A DNA stretch of 64,000 nucleotides from CAUSKK01 sp963532425 (GTDB taxonomy: Bacteria; Pseudomonadota; Gammaproteobacteria; Cardiobacteriales; Cardiobacteriaceae), in the NCBI GenBank assembly GCA_963532425.1, contig CAUSKK010000009.1, positions 1-64,000 of the forward strand, read 5' to 3'. Both the position numbers and the translations under genes were made by a program. Below are positions 33,307 through 42,194 of the stretch, one piece after another. Within the stretch, counting starts at the first letter, position 1, and each line of letters starts with the position of its first letter. The notes beneath the pieces were generated by a model, which was given only the letters and a program-made list of their open reading frames with translations, did not search any database and was not told the origin of the DNA.

Positions 33307-33333
33307 AAAAAAAAACGCCACCGATGGTGGCGC
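33307..33333 (-). terminator. Terminator or attenuator between ptsH and ptsI
   Basis: On the minus strand CGCCACC, a 3-base loop and GGTGGCG are followed by nine T residues, 14 bp after the ptsH stop and just before ptsI. It should reduce ptsI expression relative to ptsH, fitting the higher need for HPr. Confidence 0.8.
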
Positions 33334-33347
33334 CTGTTTGCTGTGGC

Positions 33348-33608
33348 TTAGTCGTCGAGGTTTTTCAGGTAGTTCACCATGGCCTCCAGCGCCGCGACCT
33401 CATCGCTGCCTTCGGTTACGATGGTGATTTGGTCGTTCTGGCTGATGCCAGCCTGCATCAGCTTCAGCAGGGATTTGCCCGGATAGCTCTTGCCGTCCTT
33501 GGTTACGGAAACTTCGCTTTCGAAAGTTTTCGCCAGTTGCACGAAGTCTTTGCCGGGACGGGCATGAAGGCCAGAAGGATTGCTCACGGTTACGGTCTGT
33601 TGTTGCAT
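33348..33608 (-). CDS. ptsH: Phosphocarrier protein HPr
   Basis: An 86-residue HPr. His15 in GLHARPGKDFV is the phosphorelay residue. Ser46 in GKSLLKLMQAG is in the position phosphorylated by HPr kinase in species that have one. Length is typical. AAAGGAC precedes the ATG at 33608. It carries phosphate from enzyme I, encoded just downstream, to sugar-specific or regulatory EIIA proteins, none of which is in this window. It is divergent from lgt. Confidence 0.95.
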   Translation of the reverse strand: MQQQTVTVSNPSGLHARPGKDFVQLAKTFESEVSVTKDGKSYPGKSLLKLMQAGISQNDQITIVTEGSDEVAALEAMVNYLKNLDD

Positions 33609-33695
33609 GGTGCGTTGTCCTTTAGGGTTTGAAATTGAGGACAAATTTATCACATTAGGCTATGATTTGCCCTTTATTATTTCGTCATTTTCACC

Positions 33696-34502
33696 ATGAA
33701 TTTTCCCGCCATAGACCCCTATATTTTTCAATTAAACATTCCTTTTTTGAATTTTACGTTGCGGCCCAGTTGGTACGGATTTATGTATGTTTGTGCCTTC
33801 GGCGCCTTCTATTTTTTATCGCTCCAACGGCGGGAACGATACGGCTGGAGTCAGAAGGAAGTGAGCGACTATCTGACCTATATTATGTTTGGCGTTGTGC
33901 TCGGCGGCCGCATCGGCTACTGCGTCTTTCCCTACGGCTGGGAGTACTGGTCGCGGGACTGGACCTATATCTTCCGCATCTGGCAGGGCGGCATGTCCTT
34001 TCATGGTGGTTTACTCGGCGTGGTGGTGGCCTCCTGGCTCTTCGCGCGCAAAAGCCAGCGCTCCTTCTGGGCGGTGGCGGACTTCGTCTCCATGTCGGCG
34101 GCCACCGGCCTGTTCTGCGGCCGCCTGGGCAACTTCATCAACGGCGAACTCTGGGGCCGAACCACCGACGTGCCCTGGGCCATGATTTTTCCCGGTGCCG
34201 GCCCCCAGCCGCGCCATCCGAGCCAGCTCTACGAGGCCTTCTTTGAAGGCATCGTGCTTTTTCTCATCATGTGGTGCTACACCGCCAAACCCAAACCCCT
34301 GGGCCGCCCCAGCGGCCTCTTCCTACTCGGCTACGGCCTGTTCCGCAGTGCCATTGAATTTTTCCGCGAGCCGGACGCCCAGCTAAGCTACTACTTCCAC
34401 TGGCTGACCATGGGCCAAATCCTCTCGCTGCCGATGATTGTCATCGGCGCCTATCTGCTCTGGCGGCCATTGCCTCCGACCTCTTCCCCGAGCGCTTCCT
34501 GA
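33696..34502 (+). CDS. lgt: Prolipoprotein diacylglyceryl transferase
   Basis: A 268-residue inner-membrane enzyme that adds diacylglycerol to the lipobox cysteine of prolipoproteins, the first step of lipoprotein maturation. It has seven or so hydrophobic segments, HGG at 103-105 and the signature GRLGNFINGELWGR at 142-155, plus RHPSQLYEAFFEG. Several predicted substrates are in this window, at 23717, 38204, 40157 and 60564. The last step, lnt, lies at 59095. The C-terminal PTSSPSAS stretch is partly spelled by a palindrome variant. Confidence 0.96.
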   Translation: MNFPAIDPYIFQLNIPFLNFTLRPSWYGFMYVCAFGAFYFLSLQRRERYGWSQKEVSDYLTYIMFGVVLGGRIGYCVFPYGWEYWSRDWTYIFRIWQGGMSFHGGLLGVVVASWLFARKSQRSFWAVADFVSMSAATGLFCGRLGNFINGELWGRTTDVPWAMIFPGAGPQPRHPSQLYEAFFEGIVLFLIMWCYTAKPKPLGRPSGLFLLGYGLFRSAIEFFREPDAQLSYYFHWLTMGQILSLPMIVIGAYLLWRPLPPTSSPSAS

Positions 34503-34575
34503 GGGAGCGCTTCGATTTTTTCTATTGTCTGTGTCCTGTCGCCCCGGCGGCAGCGCTTGATACCGGAGATTCCCC

Positions 34576-34992
34576 ATGATTGAACAAGAACAAGATTTTT
34601 ATGGTTGGGCCAACGAACAGGCGGCGCTGTTGAGTCAAGATAAATTCGACCAACTGGATATGTTTAACCTCATTAACGAAATCAAAAGCCTGGCCATCAA
34701 GGAGGTGCTGGAGCTGGAACAGTCCTTTGAGCAGCTCTACAAATATCTATTGCTTTATCAACACGGGGACGCCGTCCGCGCCAGTGCCACCAGCATTCAC
34801 ACCCTGCGCCGCAATATCCATCGCCTGCTGGAACGCTCGCCCTCCATTCGCGAGCAGATAACGCCGGAATTCCTCAGCAGTGCCTGGCGCTATGGCAGCT
34901 CCGAGGCCCGGGCCGAGCTGGAGGACGAAGCGCTTCCCACCCAGCCCGATTGGACGCTGGAGCAGCTACTCAACGAAGACTTCCTCCCCTAG
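34576..34992 (+). CDS. DUF29 family protein
   Basis: A 138-residue helical protein with the DUF29 opening (DFYGWANEQAALLSQDKFDQ, followed by IKSLAIKEVLELEQSFEQLY). Function unknown; such genes are common in cyanobacteria and proteobacteria. A GGAG lies ten bases before the ATG. The palindrome GAAGCGCTTC at about 34927 encodes EAL in the C-terminal region. It lies 8 bp before thyA. Confidence 0.8.
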   Translation: MIEQEQDFYGWANEQAALLSQDKFDQLDMFNLINEIKSLAIKEVLELEQSFEQLYKYLLLYQHGDAVRASATSIHTLRRNIHRLLERSPSIREQITPEFLSSAWRYGSSEARAELEDEALPTQPDWTLEQLLNEDFLP

Positions 34993-35000
34993 GGCCGCCG

Positions 35001-35792
35001 ATGAAAATCTATCAGGATTTGCTCCGGCGGCTGCTGGCGGAGGGCACAGCCAAGGAGGACCGCACCGGCACCGGCACCCGGTCGCTGTTTGGCTGCCAGC
35101 TGCGCTTTGACCTGACGGCCGGCTTCCCGCTGCTGACCACCAAAAAAGTGCATTTAAAATCGGTGATTTACGAACTGCTCTGGTTCCTGCGCGGCGACAG
35201 CAATGTGCGCTATCTGCAGGAACATGGCGTCAGCATCTGGGACGAGTGGGCCGATGCGCGCGGCGAGCTGGGCCCCATCTACGGCAAGCAGTGGCGTTCC
35301 TGGGCCACGGCCGACGGCGGCACCATCGACCAAATCCAAACGGTGCTGGCCGAACTGCGGCGCAATCCCGACAGCCGCCGGCTGCTGGTGTCGGCCTGGA
35401 ATGTGGGTGAGCTCGACCGCATGGCCCTGCCGCCCTGCCACGTGCTCTTTCAGTTCTACGTGGCCAACGGCCGGCTCTCCTGCCAGCTCTACCAGCGTTC
35501 GGCCGATGTGTTCCTGGGCCTGCCCTTTAACATCGCCAGCTACAGCCTGTTGACCCTGCTCGTGGCCCAGCAGTGCGGCCTCCGGCCGGGCGAATTCATC
35601 TGGACCGGCGGCGATGTGCATCTCTATCGCAACCACGAGACCCAGGCCCGGGAACAGCTCGGCCGGGCACCCTATCCGCTGCCCCAGCTCGCCATCGACC
35701 CGGCGCCAACGCTGGACAGCTACGACTATGACCATTTCCACCTGCTGAACTATCAGCACCACCCTGTGATTAAAGCCCCCGTGGCGGTGTAA
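35001..35792 (+). CDS. thyA: Thymidylate synthase
   Basis: A 263-residue thymidylate synthase, methylating dUMP with methylenetetrahydrofolate. The catalytic cysteine is C146 in LPPCHVLFQFY, the same number as in E. coli. Other conserved parts are RTGTGTRSLFG (21-31), the QRSADVFLGLPFNIASY region and DVHLYRNH. The ATG at 35001 gives the standard N-terminus MKIYQDLL. It lies near lgt, as in E. coli, with a DUF29 gene inserted between. mrcB follows after 2 bp. Confidence 0.97.
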   Translation: MKIYQDLLRRLLAEGTAKEDRTGTGTRSLFGCQLRFDLTAGFPLLTTKKVHLKSVIYELLWFLRGDSNVRYLQEHGVSIWDEWADARGELGPIYGKQWRSWATADGGTIDQIQTVLAELRRNPDSRRLLVSAWNVGELDRMALPPCHVLFQFYVANGRLSCQLYQRSADVFLGLPFNIASYSLLTLLVAQQCGLRPGEFIWTGGDVHLYRNHETQAREQLGRAPYPLPQLAIDPAPTLDSYDYDHFHLLNYQHHPVIKAPVAV

Positions 35793-35794
35793 GC

Positions 35795-38188
35795 ATGCTA
35801 AAAATTTTCCGCAACCTCTTCTATCTCTGCATTGCCGCTCTGGTGATTGGCGTCGTCGTCGCCTACATCTACGCCAAGGACCTGGAGAAGCGCTATAACC
35901 TCAGCTCCGAGACCCTGGACGGGGCCATCTGGTCGATGCCGGCCCGGGTGTACGCCCGGCCCATGGAGCTCTATCAGGGCGCCCCGGTCAGCGCCGCCGA
36001 TTTGGAAAACGAGCTGCAGCTGCTGGGCTTTGAACTGGCCCGCAACGCCCAGGGTAAGGCCGTCAGTCCGGTGCGGGAAATGCAATATGCCAAGGTTTCG
36101 GCCAACGAAATCATCTACTACGCCCCGGAATTCACCTTCTGGGACAAGAAGGAAATGCCGCGCAAAATCACCGTGCGCTTCAACGGCGGCCGGGTGAGCA
36201 GCGTCGAAAATTCCACCCTGCTGGAGGAGGTGGCCCTGGAACGGCTGAACCCGCTCTACATCGCCAGCATCTACCCCAAACACGGCCAGGACCGGCTGCT
36301 GGTGCGTCAGGAGGACGTGCCGCCGCTGCTGGTGGATACGCTGCTGGCCCTGGAGGACAAGCGCTTCTACAGCCACCCGGGCATCGACATTCAGGGTCTG
36401 GGCCGCTCCCTCTACATCGCCTTTGTGGCCGGCGGCCGTCGCCAGGGCGCCTCGACGCTGACCCAGCAGTTCATCAAAAACCACTATTTGACCAACGAGC
36501 GCACCATTTCGCGCAAGCTCAAGGAAATGCTGATGGCGCTGATGCTGGAACGGCACGCCAGCAAGAAGCAGATTCTTGAGGGCTATATGAACGAAATCTA
36601 TCTGGGCCAGGACGGTTCCCGGGCCATTCACGGCTTCGGTCTGGCCAGCGAGTACTACTTCAACAAAAAGCTGGCCGATTTGAACCTGCACGAAATCGCC
36701 ATGCTGCTGGCCCTGGTGCGGGCGCCGGGCATTGCCGACCCGCGCAGCCACCCGGAGGCGGCGTTGCAGCGGCGTAATTTCATTCTGGAACAGATGGTTC
36801 GCCACAACCTCATCAGCGACGAGGACATGCGCAAGGCCCAGAGCCTGCCGCTGGACGTGGTCGACCGGGACAGCGTCAGCGACCGCATAAAATTCCCGGA
36901 ATTCATGGATTTGGTCTTCAAACAGCTGGACCAGCACTATTCCAAGGAGGATTTGACCCGGGAGGGCCTGAACATCTTTACCACCCTCGACCCGCAGGTG
37001 CAGCAGAAGGCCCAGCAGGCCCTGTCCCAGGGGCTGGAAACGCTGCCCAAGGGCAAAGTTTGGACGGTGCCGGCCAGCCTCAAGGGCAAGCGCAACCAGG
37101 ACATCAAGGAAACGGAGAAGCGCTACTTCCTCCAGGGGGCGGCGCTGGTGGTGCACGTGCCCACCGGCGAGGTGCCGGCGGTTATCGGCTCCCGGGTGAA
37201 AAATACGCTCAGCGGCTATAACCGCGCCATTCAAACCAAACGCCAGGCCGGTTCCATCGTCAAGCCGGCGGTCTATCTCAGCGCCCTGGAATTCCCCCAG
37301 CTGTTTTCGCTGGCCAAACGCATCAACGGCACCGGCTTCAATTACAAGGGCTGGAAACCGAAGAACGCCAGCCGGGTTTGCAATGGCACCCTGACCCTGC
37401 AGGACGCGCTGGTGAATTCCTGCAACGTCATCACCGCCCGCATCGCCGTGGACCCACAAATGGGCGTGGGCATCGAGGACGTGGTCAGCACCATGAAGCG
37501 CCTGGGCATGTGGTCGGAGCTGTCGCCCTATCCGTCGGTGGCGCTGGGGGCCATTGCCACCTCGCCCTGGGAAATGGCCCAGATGTACGAAACCCTGGCC
37601 AACAAGGGCTACTACACGCCGCTGCGCTCCATTCGTGAAATCACCACCAAGGAGGGGGTACCGGTGAAGCGCTTCGAGATGGAAAACAAGCTGGCCATCA
37701 TGCCGGCGCCCCACTATCTGCTCGTTTCCACCATGCAGGAAATCCCGAAACGGGGCACGGCCAAGAGCATGAATGCCAAGCTGAAGGCCTTTAACGTGGC
37801 CGGCAAAACCGGTACCACCAACGACAACCGCGACAGCTGGTTCGCCGGCTTCACCGGCAACTATCTCACCGTGGCCTGGGTGGGCAACGACCAGAACAAG
37901 CCCATCGGCCTGACCGGGGCGCGTGGGGCCATGAAAATCTGGGAAAGAATTATGGCCACCCTGCCCAACGAGAAGCTAGAATTGACCCAACCCGATGACA
38001 TTATTTTTAAAAATGTCAATAGCAGCGGCCTGCTGCCGGGCATGAACTGTGGCGGCGGGCGGCGGGTGCCCTTCATCGTCGGCAGCGAGCCCACCCACTA
38101 TGGTTCGCCCTGTGTGGTGGCGCCGCCGGAGCCGGTCTATGACGACGGCCCCAGCGATGGCGGTTTCGTCCCCTTCGGAGATTTTTAG
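35795..38188 (+). CDS. mrcB: Penicillin-binding protein 1B, bifunctional
   Basis: A 797-residue class A PBP. One transmembrane helix (about 8-28) leads to a UB2H-like region (about 45-150). The glycosyltransferase has catalytic E187 in LALEDKRFYSHPGID and RQGASTLTQQFIKN. The transpeptidase has S487-IVK, SCN at 542-544 and KTGT at 671-674. It polymerises and cross-links peptidoglycan at the inner membrane. In this family the UB2H region is where an outer-membrane lipoprotein activator binds. The next gene is a candidate for that activator. Confidence 0.95.
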   Translation: MLKIFRNLFYLCIAALVIGVVVAYIYAKDLEKRYNLSSETLDGAIWSMPARVYARPMELYQGAPVSAADLENELQLLGFELARNAQGKAVSPVREMQYAKVSANEIIYYAPEFTFWDKKEMPRKITVRFNGGRVSSVENSTLLEEVALERLNPLYIASIYPKHGQDRLLVRQEDVPPLLVDTLLALEDKRFYSHPGIDIQGLGRSLYIAFVAGGRRQGASTLTQQFIKNHYLTNERTISRKLKEMLMALMLERHASKKQILEGYMNEIYLGQDGSRAIHGFGLASEYYFNKKLADLNLHEIAMLLALVRAPGIADPRSHPEAALQRRNFILEQMVRHNLISDEDMRKAQSLPLDVVDRDSVSDRIKFPEFMDLVFKQLDQHYSKEDLTREGLNIFTTLDPQVQQKAQQALSQGLETLPKGKVWTVPASLKGKRNQDIKETEKRYFLQGAALVVHVPTGEVPAVIGSRVKNTLSGYNRAIQTKRQAGSIVKPAVYLSALEFPQLFSLAKRINGTGFNYKGWKPKNASRVCNGTLTLQDALVNSCNVITARIAVDPQMGVGIEDVVSTMKRLGMWSELSPYPSVALGAIATSPWEMAQMYETLANKGYYTPLRSIREITTKEGVPVKRFEMENKLAIMPAPHYLLVSTMQEIPKRGTAKSMNAKLKAFNVAGKTGTTNDNRDSWFAGFTGNYLTVAWVGNDQNKPIGLTGARGAMKIWERIMATLPNEKLELTQPDDIIFKNVNSSGLLPGMNCGGGRRVPFIVGSEPTHYGSPCVVAPPEPVYDDGPSDGGFVPFGDF

Positions 38189-38203
38189 GAGCAGGACTTT
38201 ACT

Positions 38204-39271
38204 ATGAAAAAACTTACCCTTAGCGTCTGGGTTCTGGTGGTTCTCAGCGGCTGTGAACCGATGTACAGCAACGGCGCCGCCCCGGTTTACAACGGCGTGC
38301 CGGTTTATACCAATGTGCCGCCGGTGCCGCTGCCGCCGGCCATTCAGCAGCAACAGCTGCTCCAACAGCAGCAGCAGGCCCAGCAACAGGATATTCAGCG
38401 GCTGCAGGACGAGCTGCGCCAGCGCGACGAGCAGATTCGCCAGCTCCAGACCCAGAGCTATTCCCAGCAGCAGCGCCGGGTAACCGCCGCCGGCCAGTGG
38501 AACGGCGAGGCTAACCCGGGCAGCCGCAGCGGCACCATGCAGGAACGGCTGGCCAAGGCCGAGAAGGAGGCTGAACAGGCCCGCCGCCGCGCCCAGGAGG
38601 AGCGTTCCGGTGGCAGCAAGCCGGCCGAGAGCAGCAGTTCCGCCAGCAGCGCCAGCAAAGAACTGTCGATGGAAGAGCGCCTCGCCAAGGCCCAGAAGGA
38701 GGCCGAACTGGCCCGCCAGCGGGCCCTGGAGGAGAGCGAACGCACCCGCCGGGCCGAGGAGAAGGTAAGCGCCGACAGCAAACCGACCCCGACGGCCGAG
38801 CCCAAACCGACGACCAAGGCGGAGACGGCCAAAACGGAAAAAACGAAACCCGAGGCGCTGCGACCCAGGGACGGCGGCAGCGACACCGGCGGCAGTGCCA
38901 GCAGCAAGAAGGTGGCCAAGGCCGGCGGCGATGAGGCGAAGGAGGAGAAGGCCGGCGGCGGCGCCGTCTCCGAGCTGTTGAAAAAGGCCTCCAGTTCCAT
39001 CGGCAAGGGCGATTTGAACGGGGCCGTGGCCCATCTGGAGAACGCCCACCGCCTCGACCCAAACAACAGCAAGATTCTCTACGACATCGCCAACGTACGC
39101 TATCACCAGGGCCGCTACCGCGACGCCGAAACCTTCGCCAGCCGGGCCGTGCGGGCCGGCGGCGGCGGCGCCACGCTGAAGAAATCCTGGTCGCTGATTG
39201 CCAATGCCCGCAAGGCGCTGGGCGACAATCAGGGGGCGGTCTCGGCGGCGGAAAAGGCCGCCGGCCTCTAG
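38204..39271 (+). CDS. LpoP-like TPR lipoprotein, candidate PBP1b activator
   Basis: A 355-residue lipoprotein: lipobox VLSGC with Cys17, a Pro-rich stretch, a Gln-rich coiled coil (about 48-90), two charged repeats (ERLAKAEKEAEQARRRA and ERLAKAQKEAELARQRA), a disordered Ser/Lys/Glu linker to about 255, and a TPR-like C-terminal domain (ISEL-type helices, DLNGAVAHLENAHRLDP, RYRDAETFASRAV). Pseudomonas LpoP, the PBP1b activator, is also a lipoprotein with a disordered linker and TPRs encoded beside mrcB. Here the gene lies 15 bp after mrcB. Function is inferred from architecture and position. Confidence 0.65.
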   Translation: MKKLTLSVWVLVVLSGCEPMYSNGAAPVYNGVPVYTNVPPVPLPPAIQQQQLLQQQQQAQQQDIQRLQDELRQRDEQIRQLQTQSYSQQQRRVTAAGQWNGEANPGSRSGTMQERLAKAEKEAEQARRRAQEERSGGSKPAESSSSASSASKELSMEERLAKAQKEAELARQRALEESERTRRAEEKVSADSKPTPTAEPKPTTKAETAKTEKTKPEALRPRDGGSDTGGSASSKKVAKAGGDEAKEEKAGGGAVSELLKKASSSIGKGDLNGAVAHLENAHRLDPNNSKILYDIANVRYHQGRYRDAETFASRAVRAGGGGATLKKSWSLIANARKALGDNQGAVSAAEKAAGL

Positions 39272-39291
39272 GCAAATTTCCTCTACAACCA

Positions 39292-39315
39292 GGCGGCCTC
39301 CGGGCCGCTTTTTTT
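39292..39315 (+). terminator. Terminator of the mrcB/LpoP-like unit
   Basis: GCGGCC and GGCCGC around a short loop, followed by seven T residues. Confidence 0.85.
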
Positions 39316-39352
39316 ATGCTGCCTAGCATCGCCCTCGGCGGTTTTCCAAACC

Positions 39353-40111
39353 GAAGCGCTTCCACAGGAAGCACAACAAACGCCCACGGCGCGTAGCAAC
39401 CGCTTCCACAGAAAGAACGGCAAACGACCGCCTCGGCGGCTCCGACTAAAAGCAGGAGAAGCGCAGCGGAATCGCAGGAACGCCAGGGACAGCGAAGCCC
39501 TCGGCCCGTTGGGCGCCGATTGGCCGCGCCGGGCCAACCGGGCTTTTACCGGCCGAAGCACTTCGCCAGCAGAAAGCCGGGGAAAGGGAAGCGCTTCCCG
39601 GCCGTTGATTAGACTCGCCGCGCCGCAGCCTTTCCAGAGCGAAGCGCTTCCCTAGCCGGGCCGAGCTGGAAACAAAACAGGCCAGTAGGGAGGCATCTCC
39701 GGCCCAGGGCTTTCCGCGCCCGAAGCGCTTCGCTCCGGCGGTTCAAATCAAACGAAGTGCTTCCCTGTGGCCAGACCGCCGGGGGCGCGCTGCCCGCCGA
39801 GAAAATGACCCTCAGGGGAGCGCTTCGTTTGCTCCCAGCGACCGCCCAATCATCAGGATTGCCAGAGCGAAGCGCTTCGGGCGGAGCAGGAGCCTTCGAC
39901 AGGGCAGCGCTTCGGCCGGCCGCCGATCCAGTTAGCACCGGCCCATCAGGGGGAGAGCGCTTCGGCGCGAATTCGTCCCGAGGAGGGAAGCGCTGAAAAG
40001 GATTGGCCCCGGCCCGGCCGCCGGTATTTTGCTGCTGTTGCCGGAAGCGCTTCGGACTGGGCTCCGGGAAGGAAGCGCTTCGCTCGCCGGCCTCTGGGGC
40101 CGAAGCGCTCC
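39353..40111. repeat. Palindrome array 7
   Basis: About seven exact GAAGCGCTTC copies and many variants. The part from about 39745 to 40020 is the inverted homologue of about 27584-28118 in array 5. It is shorter because three palindrome-bounded segments are absent. Confidence 0.95.
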
Positions 40112-40113
40112 CA

Positions 40114-40141
40114 TAAAAAAACCGCCCCCGGAGGGAGCGGT
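40114..40141 (-). terminator. Terminator of the DUF333 lipoprotein gene
   Basis: On the minus strand ACCGCTCCC, a short loop and GGGGGCGGT are followed by seven T residues. Confidence 0.85.
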
Positions 40142-40156
40142 TGCTGGGCCAAAGGC

Positions 40157-40414
40157 CTACTGGTGGTTTTCGCGGAAGAACTGCCATTCCTCGACGATGC
40201 GACCGTCGGGCAGATTGCAGACGGCATATTCGGCGCCAGTGTTGTCCTTCAGGGTGTTGCTGGTGCCGCCCTGTTGCTGGCAGTAGACCGAGGCCGGGTT
40301 GGCCGCGCCGGTGGCCGGGGCGTTGTTCTGGGGTTTGGGGTCATTCATGCCGAAGGGGTTGTGGCAGCCACCCAGCAGCAGCGCGGCCAGGCTAAAAGAC
40401 AGAATTTTTTTCAT
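40157..40414 (-). CDS. DUF333 family lipoprotein
   Basis: An 85-residue lipoprotein with lipobox LLGGC (Cys17), a short Asn/Pro-rich linker and a DUF333 domain: NPASVYCQQQGG, then AVCNLPDGRIVEEWQFFREN. Function is unknown; members are often labelled putative hemolysin without evidence. I chose the ATG at 40414, which starts a normal lipoprotein signal peptide. The longer frame adds 18 residues that do not resemble one. It lies downstream of trpS on the same strand. Confidence 0.85.
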   Translation of the reverse strand: MKKILSFSLAALLLGGCHNPFGMNDPKPQNNAPATGAANPASVYCQQQGGTSNTLKDNTGAEYAVCNLPDGRIVEEWQFFRENHQ

Positions 40415-40480
40415 AGGTTTCCTCACAAAAGGTTGAAGTTGGGACGGCCGTTGAACGGCCGCCGCCATTGTACTGGAAGT

Positions 40481-41491
40481 TCAGCCCAGCGCCCGGATAC
40501 CGACGGCCGCCCGCACCTGGGCCAGCCGCTGGCGTGCCTCCCGCCGGGCTTTGTCGGCGCCGGCGCGAAGGATTTCCTCGATTTGGGCCGGCCGGGCCGT
40601 TAGCTCCTGGTAGCGTTCCCGGGCCGGGGCCAATTCTTCGTTGATTTTCTCGAAGAGGGCCTGCTTGGCCTCGCCCCAGCCGATGCCCTCGGCGTAGCGC
40701 TGGCGCAGGGCCGCCTGCTCGGCCGGGCTGGCGAAGGCGCGGTAAATCTCGAAAATCACCGAATCATCGGGATTTTTCGGCTCCTCCGGCGGCTGGGAGT
40801 TGGTCACAATCTTCATCACCTGCTTGCGCAGCGCCTTTTCCGGCTCGAACAGGGCGATGGTGTTGCCGTAGCTCTTGCTCATTTTGCGGCCGTCCAGGCC
40901 GGTCAGCAGCGGCATGTCCTCGCTCACCTGGGCCTCGGGCAGGGTGAAGATTTCGCCGTAGCGATGATTGAAACGGCCGGCGATGTCCCGGGCCATTTCC
41001 ACATGCTGAATCTGGTCCTTGCCGACGGGAATGCGGCCGGCGTTGAACATGAGAATGTCCGCCGCCATCAGCACCGGGTAGGAGAACAGGCCCATGGAAA
41101 TGCCGTGGTCCGGGTCCGTATTACCCTCGGCGACGTTGGCATCGACGGCGGCCTTGTAGGCGTGGGCGCGGTTCATCAGGCCCTTGGCGCAGACGCACTG
41201 CAGAATCCAGGACAGTTCGAGGATTTCCGGAATGTCCGACTGGCGGTAGAAGGTGGTTTTCTCCGTGTCCAGGCCGCAGGCCAGCCAGGTGGCGGCCACG
41301 GCCAGGGTGGAGGCGTGGATTTGGGCCGGGTCGTGGCACTTGATGATGCCGTGGTAGTCGGCGAGGAAGAGAAAGCTCTCGTCCGGGCTCTGCCGGCAGG
41401 CGGCGATGGCCGGGCGAATGGCGCCCACATAGTTGCCCAGATGGGGAATGCCGGTGGTGGTGATGCCGGTCAGTACGCGATTTTTTTCCAT
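40481..41491 (-). CDS. trpS: Tryptophanyl-tRNA synthetase
   Basis: A 336-residue class I aminoacyl-tRNA synthetase. The HIGH-type motif is PHLGN (16-20, in TTGIPHLGNYVGA), and KMSKS lies at 203-207. ADYHGI and AADILMFNAGRIPVGKDQ are TrpRS-specific. Length is normal. It charges tRNA-Trp in the cytosol. It is separated by 28 bp from the nucleotidyltransferase gene upstream and by about 66 bp from the DUF333 gene downstream. Confidence 0.97.
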   Translation of the reverse strand: MEKNRVLTGITTTGIPHLGNYVGAIRPAIAACRQSPDESFLFLADYHGIIKCHDPAQIHASTLAVAATWLACGLDTEKTTFYRQSDIPEILELSWILQCVCAKGLMNRAHAYKAAVDANVAEGNTDPDHGISMGLFSYPVLMAADILMFNAGRIPVGKDQIQHVEMARDIAGRFNHRYGEIFTLPEAQVSEDMPLLTGLDGRKMSKSYGNTIALFEPEKALRKQVMKIVTNSQPPEEPKNPDDSVIFEIYRAFASPAEQAALRQRYAEGIGWGEAKQALFEKINEELAPARERYQELTARPAQIEEILRAGADKARREARQRLAQVRAAVGIRALG

Positions 41492-41519
41492 TGGCTAGTC
41501 CTGCAAAAAAGGGCCTATT

Positions 41520-42194
41520 TTAACGGCCGCCGTAAAGTTCCGTCCGCACCGCCACCAGCGTGGCCCGGGCCGCCGGGGCGTTTACGTGGGCGGGCAGGGC
41601 CGAAGTGGCAAAGGCCCGTTTCACCTCGGCCAGCAGGGCCTCGGCCCGGCGGAACAGGCTGTCCCGGTCGATGGCCCCGGCGCGCAGGGCGAGCAGCTCC
41701 GCCCGGTTCGGCCGGCGCGGCCGTAGTTCACCGCTGCGGGCCAGGTCGCGGCCGGTTTCCAGCAGGCGAAAGACGTGCATCATGTTTTTACCGTCATAGG
41801 CGGCGGCCCGGCGCATTTTCTCCAGCTGGCCCCGGCCGTAGCCGAGGAAGGTGCGGGCACAGTCCCGGGATAGAAACCACTCGGGCCGGAAGCGCTCCAG
41901 CAGCGGCGAACGCCAGCGCAGGCAGTCGGCCGGCGGCGCCAGCAGTTCCAGCATATTGGGGTTGCTCTGCAGCAGCAGTTCGACGAAGCGGCCGAGCTCG
42001 TAGTAGACGGTGTTGTTCTGGTCGGCGTTGATTTGCGGGAGATAGTCCAGGTCGAAGAAGCGCTCCCGGGGCAGATAGAAAACGCCGCGCCAGTCCCGGT
42101 CGGAGGTGGCCGTGGCCAGACCGTAGGCGTGGCTGCCGCTCAAGGTGTCGAGCAGCAGCAGGCCCCGGTCGTGCAGGTCGGCGACGCTCAGCAT
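41520..42194 (-). CDS. Nucleotidyltransferase superfamily protein (YcgL-like), member A
   Basis: A 224-residue protein of the DNA polymerase beta-like nucleotidyltransferase superfamily. The GS motif is LSGSHAYG (G20-S21) and the metal-binding acidic pair is D32 and D34 in SDRDWRG. Helical segments follow (YYELGRFVELLLQSNPNMLE; MMHVFRLLETGRDL), as in the predicted nucleotidyltransferase group of B. subtilis YcgL. The substrate is unknown. It overlaps member B by 7 bp, so the two are likely made together. Confidence 0.8.
   Translation of the reverse strand: MLSVADLHDRGLLLLDTLSGSHAYGLATATSDRDWRGVFYLPRERFFDLDYLPQINADQNNTVYYELGRFVELLLQSNPNMLELLAPPADCLRWRSPLLERFRPEWFLSRDCARTFLGYGRGQLEKMRRAAAYDGKNMMHVFRLLETGRDLARSGELRPRRPNRAELLALRAGAIDRDSLFRRAEALLAEVKRAFATSALPAHVNAPAARATLVAVRTELYGGR

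Noticed and set aside
28186..40042. An 18-bp match, TTTTGCTGCTGTTGCCGG, at 28186 and 40025
   Set aside because: It is in the opposite relative orientation to the main homology between those regions and is low-complexity, so chance cannot be excluded.
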